DNA of 64,000 nucleotides from Hymenoscyphus infarciens. Lineage: Eukaryota > Ascomycota > Leotiomycetes > Helotiales > Helotiaceae. Location: NCBI GenBank assembly GCA_001414345.1, contig LLCB01000129.1:1-64000 (forward strand), read 5' to 3'. This document shows positions 1 through 11,547 of this stretch, one piece after another (the first letter of the stretch is position 1; every line of letters starts with the position of its first letter). Below the pieces are notes generated by a model. It saw only the letters and a list, made by a program, of their open reading frames with translations. It had not been told where the DNA came from and did not search any database. A program made the position numbers and the translations under genes.

Positions 1-2196
1 GAGGAGGGGGGAGGAGGGGGGGGCTAGGAAGCGTTTTTCTTATGCTTTGAGTCCGAGTCAGAGATCGTCCACGATGGGTGAGCGATCGATGTGTCAGGCA
101 CTTCAGCGGAGTGAAAAATCGCCCATGCGTCGGTCTCGGATATGTGATTGTGTGGTCTTCGTGATGATGCTGCACCGACAATGCCAATGCGTGAAACTCG
201 CAGAAACGGGAACTGCAGGCGTGTTTTTTTTTTCTTCTTCTCTTTGCAGTTTTGGTTTGTTTTTGGGCAACTCGTCGTTCTGAAAAGGGCAGAGTTGAGA
301 TTTCAACGACCGGGACCGGATATACCAAAGTTTTGCAGGTCTTGAATGGGTTTGTGAGGTTGTCGAGAGGTCAATTGATAGTGACAGACGACGTGTAGGG
401 AGGGTGCTTGTTAAGTCGAGGGAGGGAGGGAGGTCAAAGGGTACGTAGTCTGGCAGCTATCAACGTTCTGACCACCGTTCCGACGGGACCCAGCAATCAG
501 CCAGCTCCTCGACCTAGCAAGGGTCCCAAGGACCTGGCAGCGTTGCGGCGAGCGGTTCTCGCGTGTTGAGGGAAGCTCTTCCGGCGCGGCCTTTTTTTTT
601 TTTTGCTCTCTTTTCTTTCACGGGCAGGCGTGGTGGTGTGGCAGGGCTGGTCGGACAGGGCCGTGAGATTGCTTGGACCTCCGGGATGTGATGGGGGAAG
701 GGGGAAGGGGGAAGGGGTCGGGGGTCGAGGGAGAGATTCAAGGGCAAGGTCTGTTGTCCGTGGAGCGTGGAAAATAACGCAAGGGCATATGCCGAATTGA
801 GGAAGGGAAGGGCACGTCAATTGAGGAATTGAGGAATTGAGGGATTGACGTGGGTTGGGGCTGAAGGATATTAGAGGTTGTCGTTGCCTTTCTCGTGGGT
901 GTCGTTTATGGTGGTGGTTGGTGGTGGTTGGTGAGGAACGAGGGTAGAGGGTAGTGGGTAGGTAGTGGGTAGTGAGGGAAGGAGAGGTGGTGGTGTTGTT
1001 GTTTTGATTTTAGTAGATGGGGGGAGGATAAACAAAAGAGAGGCGGTGGTGACGGGAGTTGAGGATTGAGAATCGATCAAAAGTGTGGAAGTTGATGTCA
1101 GTTGTAGTGAGCAAAGAGGAAGGAGGCAAAGGGAAGCAAAGGGAAGCAAAGCAAGGAGACAGACACAGACACCCGACAGACACACGAGCAATTGGAAATG
1201 GAAGGTTTACAGCATGGACGGAGAATTCTCAGGTTTGATACAAAAAGACAGGGCAGGAGCTGCTGTCCCTTTTGGGCCAAGCCAAGAGCAAGAGGCGGCA
1301 GGAAAGGTTCTGCAGTTGCAGCTGAGGTGCATTTGGTGGGTGTGACGGTGTTTAGCTGCCAAACCCGCCGTGGCACTGGAAAGAAACTAAGGTACCGGGG
1401 GGTATTGAGGGCGGGGGTATTGTGGGCCAATTGCCCTGCGAATGGAAGGCTGGGGAGCTGGAAGGCACGAGCGACCTCAAAGTGCGGGAAACTGGGAGGG
1501 GAGGGGAAGGGGGTGCGGAAGAGAGATCCAGTGGATTTCCCCAGAGATCAGCCATCTCAACTGCCCGGCCAAGTAAAAGTGAAAGTGGCCTCTTCCCTTC
1601 TCGCCTTCAGACCAACTTCCTCCTATCCCGTCAACCTCCAACAAACGACGATGACGGCGATGATGCTGATGACCCTGATGATGTGCAGAAAGGGGGGAAT
1701 CTGACAGTGTTGGAGCCACCTTTCTCTCTATCTGAAGGGACTTTTCCTTGCGCATATTCCCAGAATGAACAAGAGGATAAAAATATACCCCAAACCAGGA
1801 ACCGGTACAAATACGGAAATAGTCTTGTGCAGTTTACTGGTACTTAGTAACAGTATAATGTGCGCGTATTCGTTAATACTACTACTACCACTCCGCGCTC
1901 ATTGTGGGCTGCTATGCACTTGCACTGCGCAAAAGGAGAACAGGAACTCCTGGCAATTTTATCTCTGCCCATGGCTCGTCAGAATGCGATAGTACCATCA
2001 TGCCTTTCTCCTCGGTTTGCGTATTCTATGCCTTCCATCACCCTGATTGAAGGAAGGCCTTTCTTCACGAGACATAATACCGACACATTGCAGCGGTGAT
2101 ATCGACGAACAAGTGCTATTCCCGAGGCCGCTCGTTACACCATCAACACCACAACAACTTTTACATGCCACACCTTGAACGACCTGCCCTTTTCCA

Positions 2197-2271
2197 GAGA
2201 GATATCAGTGGTTACTGGTTACTGGTTACTGGTTACTGGTTACTGGTTGCTGGTCACCACTGATATCTCTC
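2197..2271. repeat. perfect 16-bp inverted repeat enclosing a 7-bp tandem repeat
   Basis: Positions 2197-2212 read GAGAGATATCAGTGGT and positions 2256-2271 are the exact reverse complement. Between them lie about six copies of a 7-mer (TACTGGT), the last one diverged (GCTGGT). The DNA or its transcript could form a 16-bp stem with a 43-nt loop. It could be a tiny inverted-repeat element or a replication-slippage product; nothing shows which. Confidence 0.85.
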
Positions 2272-5200
2272 CGGGATGAGGAGGTGTGTGAATCCTTCCT
2301 CGAAATGCCCCTATTCGAGGAACAATTCCATACTCCAATACCGGTAGACGAAGCGTCAACATCGCCGATTCAACCATTCTCCCATACAACCACCGCACGC
2401 CTCATCTCTTTTCCACTCTACCCGCCCTTCCTCTCCCCATCTTCTCCTCCTCTCCGCACACGACGCGTTGCGGTGCTGCCAAATACCAAGTTATGCGATG
2501 CAGTACAAACCAGATCTCGCCATGCGATGCTTCGTTGTCGTTGTCCGCAACGTATGGCAGCAGATCCGGATGGTTCCCGAGTCCTCCAACGTCCAACGTC
2601 CAACCCCCCCCCCTCGTCTGCTTCAATTTCGATGGCATCGGCCTAATCTATCGTGAGTGCCATGATAGGCACGGCATGGCAATCATGCTATTAACAACGT
2701 CTTGAAGGGGATCTTATCCCACGTCGTGCCTGTTAAACAGGCGTTTCCTCGACCAACGGGAGGTGATGGTTCTGTCGATCCAAACCACTTTCAGAGATTA
2801 TTGATGGCATGCAACTCTGGTACCTTTTTCCCCCGCCGCTCAAAATGGTTCTTGGTCGCATTCATGCTTACCTTCTGCAGCGGGATCTTTACTCGATTCT
2901 GCAACCTCTTGTTGTCAAGTCCATGACACTTTCCCTCCGCAAGTCGGCGTCGCCATTGTCGCCTTGGGTATCAATGAACCCATCACGACAGACAAACATC
3001 ACATGAAGGACGCGGGATGCTTTATTTTCTGTGCTCCTCCTCGCTCTTTTGCTGCAAATTGGAGCTGCATATCGGGTGTGTCCTCGAGAAGCTGTGGTAT
3101 TGAACTTCAAATGTACCTTTGTATACTCCGTACCTCTTGCGTGGGGTAAGGTCTCTCTCTCTCTCTCTCTCTTTTCTTTGGACCGACTCCAAACTTCCAG
3201 CAGTCAAGGATCTCGAGAAAGAACCCTGTTATATGCATGGAGGCTTGCAAGGCCGGCCTGCAAGTCCCGCTGGACCTGCGCACTATCCCGGAACTTTTCT
3301 TGGGCCACAGATGGCCCGTCTTGTCCCGTCCTGCCCCCCGGGCTTCTGGACAAGCTCTGAATCCTTCTTCCAGCGGTCCATCCGACCTCGCCTGTTGATC
3401 CCACCCAGCAAGACCAGAAAAAGACTTTCAGAAAATCCTCACGATCTTCCGCCTGGCAAGCTTCTTCCTTCCCACGGCCCACGGGTCTGGCTTAAAACAA
3501 CCTGCAGCTGCAGACGCGATGCAGCGCGATAAAGAATCTCAATGAGCTCCAAACCAGCGACCCAGAAACAAGGCTCGATCCATCGTATTGATTCGCATAT
3601 TCTTACGTACGGAAAAGACAGCTCTTTTTCGTGCTTGCGACATTTTCAATCCACAACCAACAGCGAGTGAAGAGCTGAGGCTGCAGCAACTTTGTGTGAA
3701 GCACAACTCCGAGTCCATTTCGAGTTTCAACACGTGCATCTTGCATCTTCGAGGCACACGCCAATGTGCCAAAGAAGTGCATATGCAATAATGGTTTATG
3801 CATACTGACAGCGGCAGGTGGTGGTGCATTGAAAAACGTCCAAATCCGTGCATTTCAGTTGCCTTCGCTTAGATGGAAAAAAAGAAATGCAACCTCGATC
3901 GCTCCAATCAGAATTAATTCAGGCTATTATTCAGGGCCTGTCCCGTGATTATTGAGGTTCCTCATGTCAATTCCACAGCTAGCCTGTACTTCTCGGCATT
4001 AATGAAATTAAAGACTCGGGACTCTGGCTGGAGAAATCACAAAGCAGGCCATCAATCCTTTCACCCAAACGGCGATCTTCGTCGATAACGGGCACTGATC
4101 AGCATGACTATTACTTTTTCCAATCCCAAATAATAAGTTTCAGGATCCCGAATACAGACAAGATCGCTAATCGTCAGATATCTGCTCAATTAGCTAAGGA
4201 AGTATGACCGAGTGGTCAACCCGCCCGCCTCTCTCCCCGCACGCTGAACCCGGTTGCGATAACTACATTTCTATCAATTCAACCATGCAACCAACAATTG
4301 GTTCGTCAACATGCAGTCAACAATCACCATTCATGCACCAAGACGGAAATGACGTTTTGGACTGCACTGGCGATTAGAAATGGTATGTCGCGTCCGAGTA
4401 TGTCAACAACACCTACGAGTGCATCAATTGTCAAAACACCCGCCTGCAGTTCATCACACCATTCCAATGGACATGAGCTCTGGGTCTCACAAGAACATGT
4501 GACTGAAGACCATTGGAGAAAATCCGGTAATCTCATGTACTTCATGTACCTCATGTACGCACTGTACAGAACAACTGTTTTGACCGCATCTGTGTTGTTG
4601 TCTCTGCATCCTGAACGGTTCGTGCCCAAAATCCTACGATATCACAATCCCGCGTTTTTGATATCAAATGTTTCATATCTCTACCCCATTTTCTCCACTC
4701 ATGACTCTCCACCTGGAGTTTGACCGCTCTCTGGCCTCTCCCTCATCCCATTCATGAAATAAAGTTTGGAACCTCAAAGTCCCTGATCATCGTCCTCAAC
4801 GACCAGATCCACATTTCCTTGGCCTTTTTCAGAACAGACCAACCCAACAACCGCGTTGGGCTCACGTCCATCACGTCCATCCAGGTACTGTACGTACTGT
4901 ACGTACGGAACCACTTTTCATAGTTCGCAGCTTGCATGCAAGTAAACATTCAGATGAAAAAAGTGAGGGAGAGGAGGCTTTTCCTGCGATGTATCGGGTG
5001 GGGAGGTGGGTCATAGATGGCCAGCCCACTTCAGAAGGATTAGTTATTTACCCAATTGGGTGATTTCACTCACTCGGATTTCACTCTTTCTTTTTTTGTT
5101 CCTCTGCTTCTGCGTCCTGCGTCTGCGTCTGCCCTCTGTTTTTTTTTTTCACGTGTGCGTTGGATTGCATTTTGCATGGACCTCCAAGCGGAACGAGTGC

Positions 5201-5298
5201 TTGATCCCCCCCCGCCTTTGCCTGTTCGCCAGGCCGCGCTTCCGCCATGGATGGCGTTTGCGGGTCGGCTGTTGCTTCTTTTTAACAATAACACACCA

Positions 5299-6700
5299 CC
5301 AACCTAACCTAACCTAACCATCGTGGCGAGTGTGTACTGTATGTACATGTACGCACGGAGGTGCCTTTTTGAAAGGTGTGGATGATTTCTCTGGGAAAGT
5401 ATGATGGGGATGGTGATGATGATGATGATGATGATGATGCTGATGATGGGAAAGGTGTGTTTCGATGGGAAAGGTGTGTTTCGATGGGCATGGACTTTTT
5501 GTTGTGGGGAAATAAATAGGGTTTGGTATGGTATGGTTTGGTTTTTTTGGGTTACGTGGCTTTGGCTTTTTGGCTTTTTGGTTTTGCGTTTTGTGTTTGT
5601 GTTTGTGTTTGTGTGGTGAGGAGGTGTGGTGAGGAGGTGTGTGTGTATATGAGGGGAGATATACATATACGTGGGATTGGAAAATGAGGGGTACTGGTAC
5701 TGGTACTGGTACTGGTACTGGTACTGGTACTGGTACGCGGGAGGGGAAGCGATGGAGGAGGGGAGGTGTGGGGTTGATTGTATTGTCTCTTCTTCTCTCT
5801 CTTTTTGGTTTAGGATCTCGATGTATGCGGGATTTCTGATGGTACTTACTGTATGGTAGGGTAGGGTAGGGTAGAGTATGGTATGGTATGGTATGGTATG
5901 GTATGGTATGGTATGTTTTTCCCCCCCCCTTCCTCCTTAATCTATGCATAGAAAGCTTCTAGACTCTCATCTCCCAGAATCAATACATCTAATTAAATGA
6001 AGCAGGTGTGATTCTTTTTTCATTGGGTTGATGTATGGCGGCGCTTTGCGTTTGATTTTCCCGTTTTATCAGAGGGTATGCGGGTAACGTCTCTAGTACC
6101 ACAAGACTGGTTTGTTTGTGTCCTCGATGACCTACCGTGCCGTACCCTACCGTACCGTACCGTGGTTGTGGTTGTGGTTGTGGTTGTGGGAGAGTTCGCG
6201 CTTGTTTGGAGATGTCTCAGCCCTTTTTAGGGCCTGGTGCTGGATGATGATGATGATGATGAAATTATGGCGGGCGACTGGTGAGGGGGGCGGGGGAGGG
6301 GTGTTGATGGTTTGGTATAGTATGGTATGCTATGGTATGCTATGCTATGCTATGGTATGCTACCAGTAGGAGGGAGATCTCTCAAGATGGTAAGTGTAAG
6401 GAAGTACCTATAGCACTCACGTACATCTACTCACGGGACGGGACGGTGTGGAAATGGGGGAAAGGATTATTCGAGGTAAACAATAGAGCTGGTGTTGTGG
6501 ATATACAGTACTAGTATGTTATGGCGAGAGAAAAGTTACCAAGTGGGAAAAATTAATTCTTTCCGCGTCTTCATTTTTTCTTCTTCTTGGATGTTCGGTA
6601 TGTGTGCTAGAGTGGTTGGTTAAGCTTCTCTCTCTCTCTCTCTCTCTCTCTTCCTTAGATCTAGGAATAGATCTGGGAATAGATCTGGGAATAGATAAGA
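5299..6700. repeat. cluster of microsatellites
   Basis: A dense run of different short tandem repeats: CCTAA-type units at 5299-5319, GAT triplets near 5415-5448, GTACTG hexamers at 5691-5736, GGTAG/GGTAT pentamers at 5851-5915, GTTGTG hexamers near 6163-6189, GCTAT/GGTAT pentamers at 6312-6366, a CT run near 6625-6651 and an AGATCTGGGAAT-like unit at 6656-6700. The + strand carries mainly G and T. The long reading frames here (for example 5314-5949 on the - strand) are translations of these repeats and are not genes. Confidence 0.85.
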
Positions 6701-9682
6701 TCTTGGGATAGATAATATACAGCGGTATTAATACAGTCGTCTAACCTTATCTTGTTTCTTTTTTCTGTCATTTCTAAATTTATAATTTTTCTTGGGTATA
6801 AGTAGCTTTTTGCTATGTTTTGCTAGTACTAGGCGTCGATATTTCTACTAGGTCGAGTTTTGTGCCAGACTTGACATCAACGAGTCTGGCCGCCGACAAA
6901 TTGGGGAGCAGTGTCACTTTCTTAGCACGTTTAGGTGATGTTAATTTCTGATTCGGTGATTTGCTATATTCCGTGACAGTTAGTTGTTAGTGTCTCGATA
7001 TGTGGGATCCAGGCGTTTTTTTAAAGGAGGGACGAGTCGTTTTGTCATCGATTAGCGATGATCTCGTGGCTCGAGCTATTGGCACCTAGAAGTTTCATGC
7101 GGGGGCGATGTATACATACATAGCTCCCGAATCATGTCTAGTGAGTCAGTCTAGGAGAATAATTGTCTTTGGGAATTTACTATAGGCGGGTGGACGCAGT
7201 TGGAATCTCAGCAATGCACCATAGATCGCTTAGTGGAATTTGTGGATGGATCTAATGTGCACGTTTGACGGGTGATAGGTGATCTTCATAACGGCACCGC
7301 TTTAGACGTGTTCTAGTGATGCATGCTCTAGGGCATTTTTTTGTTGTTGTTTTGTTGTTTTGGGAATTCCTCGGTTCCATTATCTCTTTGGCATACACAT
7401 GTGCTCATGCAGCATCTGATGCCTGCCTGACAGAAGATCTTCACACGGCAGTTTTTCTTTTGTTTCCAAGCTGCCAGCCCAATTCTATATTCCGCGTCTC
7501 CTATAACCCTCCTCTACGGGGACGGAAGGCTTGTCGAATTTATGTACCGTCTAGTGCCTACGACTGCGAGACTTCTCTAGCTCTGAAGAAAAAGCGCAAA
7601 AAGATACCGAAAATTTAAAGAGGTCTATCAGCGATTAATCCACCACTCAATCGACGTATCTAGATTGTTTAATTGTGGTTGTGGCTTTATCGAGGGTTTG
7701 CGACGGTATCTTATGTACTAAAATCCGACAATCCATCCGTCCCCGTAGAGGAGGCCAACCACAAACAACTCAAAACAATCACCGTGTAAGTTTCGATCAA
7801 ACCATACGGACCTGGTGCGAAGCTATTCACCCCTCCGAGCTCTCGGGTTTTTCTTTGGACTCCGTTCAGAGTGCTTGTCCCGTACCCTGGGCTGTTCTGA
7901 TTCTAGTTTCAGCGCGTGAGGGGTCGGTGGAGGGAGGGGTCAAAACGTGTCTGTCTCCCTTGTCAAACGTCTGGGCTTGGTGTGGAAATGGAGGGGTCTT
8001 TTTGGTGTCCGTGCGAGAGAGGAAGAGGGGAGCCAATTGGCGAGGTTGAGTGGAGAGGATTTGGTGGTGATTGAATTGAGCTGATCGATTGATGGGCCTC
8101 CTCAAGCAAGGCTTCTCCCTGTGCGAGTCAAAAGGCTGTTCTATCAAGTAAATATACTTTAACAAATTAGGTTGGTGACGTCGGAACGTGGAAAATCATC
8201 ATGCTTCTAGAAACAACACCAAACTTGGGTGAAGTAAGAATCTTTCCAGATGATGTGAGATGTGCGGGTTCCGGTCTGATCACCACGGATTCTTGCTGTA
8301 TCCGAAGGGGGTTGACATGCTTCTTCTGTCCGGTCCAAAGACCACGAGAGGTTTAGTGCGGGGAAACTTTCTTCCTCTTCCGGATTCCCCCCCACGGCAG
8401 ATTCAAGTGTTCCCACTTCATCATCCTTCGAGCCTTCCTCCTTCTTTCACCACCTGCACCCATGGATATGGGTAATTTCATTTTTCGCACGTGCTCTTCA
8501 GCTGAAAGCTCGGATATGAAGGTAATTAGCAATCGATAAGCACCATCAAAGCTCAATTAATCCTTCGAGCTTCTCAATCGATAATTGATAAGAACAATAT
8601 CCCAGCCAGCTTCCCTCTCAATGCGAAAAGGCACAGTCACCTGTTCAAATTGGTACCGAGCGCATGGATGCGGCGTATGCTGACTGTGGCGCTGGCTTGA
8701 CGGAAGCCCTTCCGACGGGAACAACCCGCTTTTTATTTATTTCTATGATTCTATCTTATGAAGCTTCTGTAATGGGATTTATGCGTTGTTCTAGGCTCCA
8801 CTTGAGAATGAAGCTGGTGGAAGTGATGAGTCTCTTTGGATTGAGTTTGTTGTCTGCATGAGGGCGGAGATGGGGTGGATTTTTCGTACGTATTTTCCGT
8901 ACGGGGAGGAGCGGGTTGTGGTACGCGGTTTTGTTTTTGTTACATTTATTTTCGGCCGTCATATTTGTGCTTTATTTACGCGTTGGGTTTCTATTTCGAG
9001 ATGGACTCTTGCTTCGAATAAAGATGTCAAGTTCGTTTAGGTAACGGACGTTGAGTATGTCTGATTCTTGCCCAGCCTGGAGTCCTGCCCAAAGCGAATG
9101 TCCGTACTTTATTTCTCTTTTTTTTTTTTCACTTTCTTTCTTTTTCTGTGCAGAGTTCTTCTCCGCTGGCTCTCGAAGGGTTGCATGCCCAGAAGGAAAA
9201 CCAAATGCTTCCCATGTGCGTGGTCGCGATGTTGGTGTTGGTGGCGCCTAATTTATGCCACGCCGTAATATGATAGGTGGAGGATTCTCACAATATGAGA
9301 AAGTACGAAGTCTCACCCGGTCGGCACTCCCGTTTTCTTCTTTTTTTTCTTGTTTGGTGGTAACGCGGTTTATAACGGCTCATCTGCGGGTTCGATCACG
9401 ATTTCATGGAAACGTTGTTTTTTGTCAAGGTTGGTGGTTCGTGGTGGGTGGTACCGTGGTGAGGATTCTTGAGATGCCATGAATGCCACGATGGCTTCTG
9501 GCTTTCCAAGCATTCGGGTCTAGATCGATCAAGTGATTCCAACAGCTTGTTGAGTTGTAACCAACAGCTGATCGTATGGGATCCTGCTATTCTGAGAGTT
9601 CACGATGTGTGTACCGACATTTCGGGTAAGAATCGAGTGGTATGAGTTTTGTGTATTACTCTCCAGATTTTTTTTTTAGTTA

Positions 9683-9774
9683 CTTCGTCCCAGGCGAATC
9701 AGTCCATAGCGGGACCCAGCAAAGCAGGGTTTAATTAGGAGGCCCCGTTATAGACTGTTACGCCTGGGACTAAG
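9683..9774. mobile_element. MITE family I, short subtype (92 bp)
   Basis: Terminal inverted repeats begin CTTCGTCCCAGGCG and end CGCCTGGGACTAAG. The 92-bp unit is flanked by TA on both sides (9681-9682 and 9775-9776), as for Tc1/mariner-type insertions. There is no coding capacity. A second, interrupted copy lies at 54281-54466. Confidence 0.8.
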
Positions 9775-10083
9775 TAAGTGGCATCGCACTATAATCATGC
9801 TATTTTAACTTTCACCGCTTATAACAATAAAAGATAAGGTGATTAATTAGTAATCTAATCTGATATATAGTTACTATACTTTTACACTGAATCTCGTTTA
9901 TAAGTCTATTAGTAAAGTAGATGTTTTTTCTTTTATTTACTTTTTACTTTGCTTATATATTCTCTCTAGTACTTGAGATTATATTAAGATTTTGTTTCTA
10001 TTATTCCATAAAAAAATTCTAGGAGTTGAAGATCTAGGAAATAGTGTAGCTAGGGGACGAAATCTTAAATAACTCTAGAAGTA

Positions 10084-10355
10084 CTTTGTCCTAGGCGAAA
10101 TAAACGTTATTCTTATAGGGCAATCGCCACTTTTCCGATGCTTTATGCTATCTAAACACCCCTGGAAATTTTATAAAGTGACCTCTCTTGTTTAACGTTT
10201 ATTTCGTCCTAGGCGTAACAGAGGTTATCCAAATGAGGCAATTGCCATATTTCCGTAGCTTTATACTACTAAAAAACCCCTGAAAAGTCTGTAAAGTGAC
10301 CCTCCCGGAATAACTTTCGTTTCGCCTAGGACGAAGTATTTCGCCAGAGACGAAG
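10084..10355. mobile_element. MITE family I, long subtype, split by a sister copy
   Basis: The outer element starts CTTTGTCCTAGGCG and ends CGCCAGAGACGAAG, with TA flanks at 10082-10083 and 10356-10357. A second complete copy is inserted at a TA near its right end. Removing the insert (135 bp) plus one duplicated TA leaves 135 bp, exactly the length of the insert and of the copy at 20258-20392. Confidence 0.8.
10202..10336. mobile_element. MITE family I, long subtype, nested copy (135 bp)
   Basis: This copy starts TTTCGTCCTAGGCG, ends CGCCTAGGACGAAG, and is flanked by TA at 10200-10201 and 10337-10338. It lies inside the element at 10084-10355. Its interior matches the reverse complement of the copy at 20258-20392, including a CCATATTTCCGTAGC-type block, so the two are in opposite orientation. 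Confidence 0.82.
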
Positions 10356-10948
10356 TAATAAACAAGCTTTCTTTTTAGCAAAGTCAACTCGTTTTTTAAA
10401 TTTTATATAGTTCTTTCTTTAGAGCGCTAAAACGTGGCTCTATTAAAAACATCTTTAAGAGAAACAAAGAGCAAGTCCTAGAGTTTTTTTTTAAAAAAAA
10501 AAAAAAGATACTTATAGTACTAAAGTGGTGCTAGTTGCTAAATTAAACCCGCTCGGAAACCGCCGGAGAGTAACGCACGAAACACTTACATAGCTTAACG
10601 GATACGAATTCTATTACCTAGCCGAAATGTGATGAAAACTCCACAGCGTAGTATTCTCAGCATCCGGCCGACCTGGACCGAAAGGTCGGGCTCGGTGGGA
10701 ATCAAGTCTTGCCATTGAATGCCGGCCGCGAGAGAAAGAAAGCAAGCTTATGCGCTTTGGAAACTTTACTTAATGGTTACTAATATATCAGGTCCATAAG
10801 ATGAACTTACCTTCTAAATTATGATGAGAGCGAGACGCTGAATTGGTTCCTAGTTTTCTATAAATATAAAGTTATACCAACGTAGTCCAACCTTACCAAC
10901 AGCGCATTTTGTTTTTATCTGGACTCTTCTTGAATCTTGATTTCACTA

Positions 10949-11060
10949 CCTCGCCCCAGGCGAAAATATCACGGCAGAAGCGAAAGAGCCCCCTATGAAA
11001 ATCGGCGGAAACTCCTGGTAGCACACAAAATCTGCAGTAATAGTTATGCCTGGGACGAAG
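10949..11060. mobile_element. MITE family I, divergent subtype (112 bp)
   Basis: Ends CCTCGCCCCAGGCG / TGCCTGGGACGAAG with TA flanks at 10947-10948 and 11061-11062. The interior differs from the 92- and 135-bp subtypes. The long - strand frame over this stretch (10893-11324) runs straight through the element and is not taken as a gene. Confidence 0.65.
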
Positions 11061-11456
11061 TAAAAATAAATTGAGGGTCTTGATTGCCCGCAATACCACG
11101 CATTGAAGCAAGGAGGGACTCGGGAATCGGAGTGACAGAAGCCAACAGAAGACAACTTGATGAATCATACCAACTTTGCCACGTCGTATTTCACTTAAAC
11201 TCATTTCTCGGCTTCGGAGAACGCGGTTGGCGTTTAACTTGAAACTCGTGAAAATGCCACGAGATGTCCCGGGGATCTGCTTTGCCCATGGCCAACTGTT
11301 TCCAACAAATTTATACTTCATCAATGTACGGCGAGAGCCGGTACGGCTGATGAAGGGACGAACTTTAACTCTGGAGATACGATGAACTTTCCCAAGCTGT
11401 TGGATCGTCCTTGGACGTTGATTTATGACCGAAATCTATTTCAAACTTCTCTTATA

Positions 11457-11547
11457 CTATCCCCCCCCCTAAATAAAATGTAAACGCACGGCCGCTGTGC
11501 TATACTAAAGGTCTGTGCACTCTACATTTTATTTAGGGGGGGGATAG
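11457..11547. mobile_element. MITE family II, well-preserved copy (91 bp)
   Basis: Inverted ends start CTATCC followed by a C-run and TAAATAAAATGTA, mirrored at the other end. TA flanks are at 11455-11456 and 11548-11549. It is non-coding. A RIP-degraded relative of 92 bp sits inside a family I element at 54307-54398. Confidence 0.8.

Larger units (their letters stand above)
1..9682. other. gene-poor, low-complexity region
   Basis: I find no convincing gene on either strand in this 9.7 kb. Open frames are short, overlap one another and are driven by composition (G/T-rich runs on the + strand from about 550 to 1,600 and 5,300 to 6,500, polypyrimidine runs elsewhere). It may be a large intergenic or regulatory interval of a gene beyond the left edge, or hold non-coding transcripts. 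Individual microsatellites and a hairpin are listed separately. The nothing-found verdict is moderate, because short multi-exon genes could be missed by eye. Confidence 0.5.

Noticed and set aside
2213..2255. Direct repeats suggestive of a CRISPR array
   Set aside because: Units are contiguous 7-mers with no spacers, in a eukaryotic genome.
4203..4270. tRNA-like A-box (TGACCGAGTGGTCA)
   Set aside because: No matching B-box, acceptor stem or anticodon stem could be formed.
5299..5319. Telomere-like CCTAA repeats
   Set aside because: Only three to four units of CCTAA, not the CCCTAA repeat usual in filamentous fungi; inside a microsatellite cluster.
5314..5949. 211-codon - strand frame with PVPVPV and His runs
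   Set aside because: Translation of microsatellites (GTACTG, GAT and GGTAT units), not a protein.
10893..11324. 143-codon - strand frame
   Set aside because: Runs through a MITE with its TA flanks; no coding character outside it.
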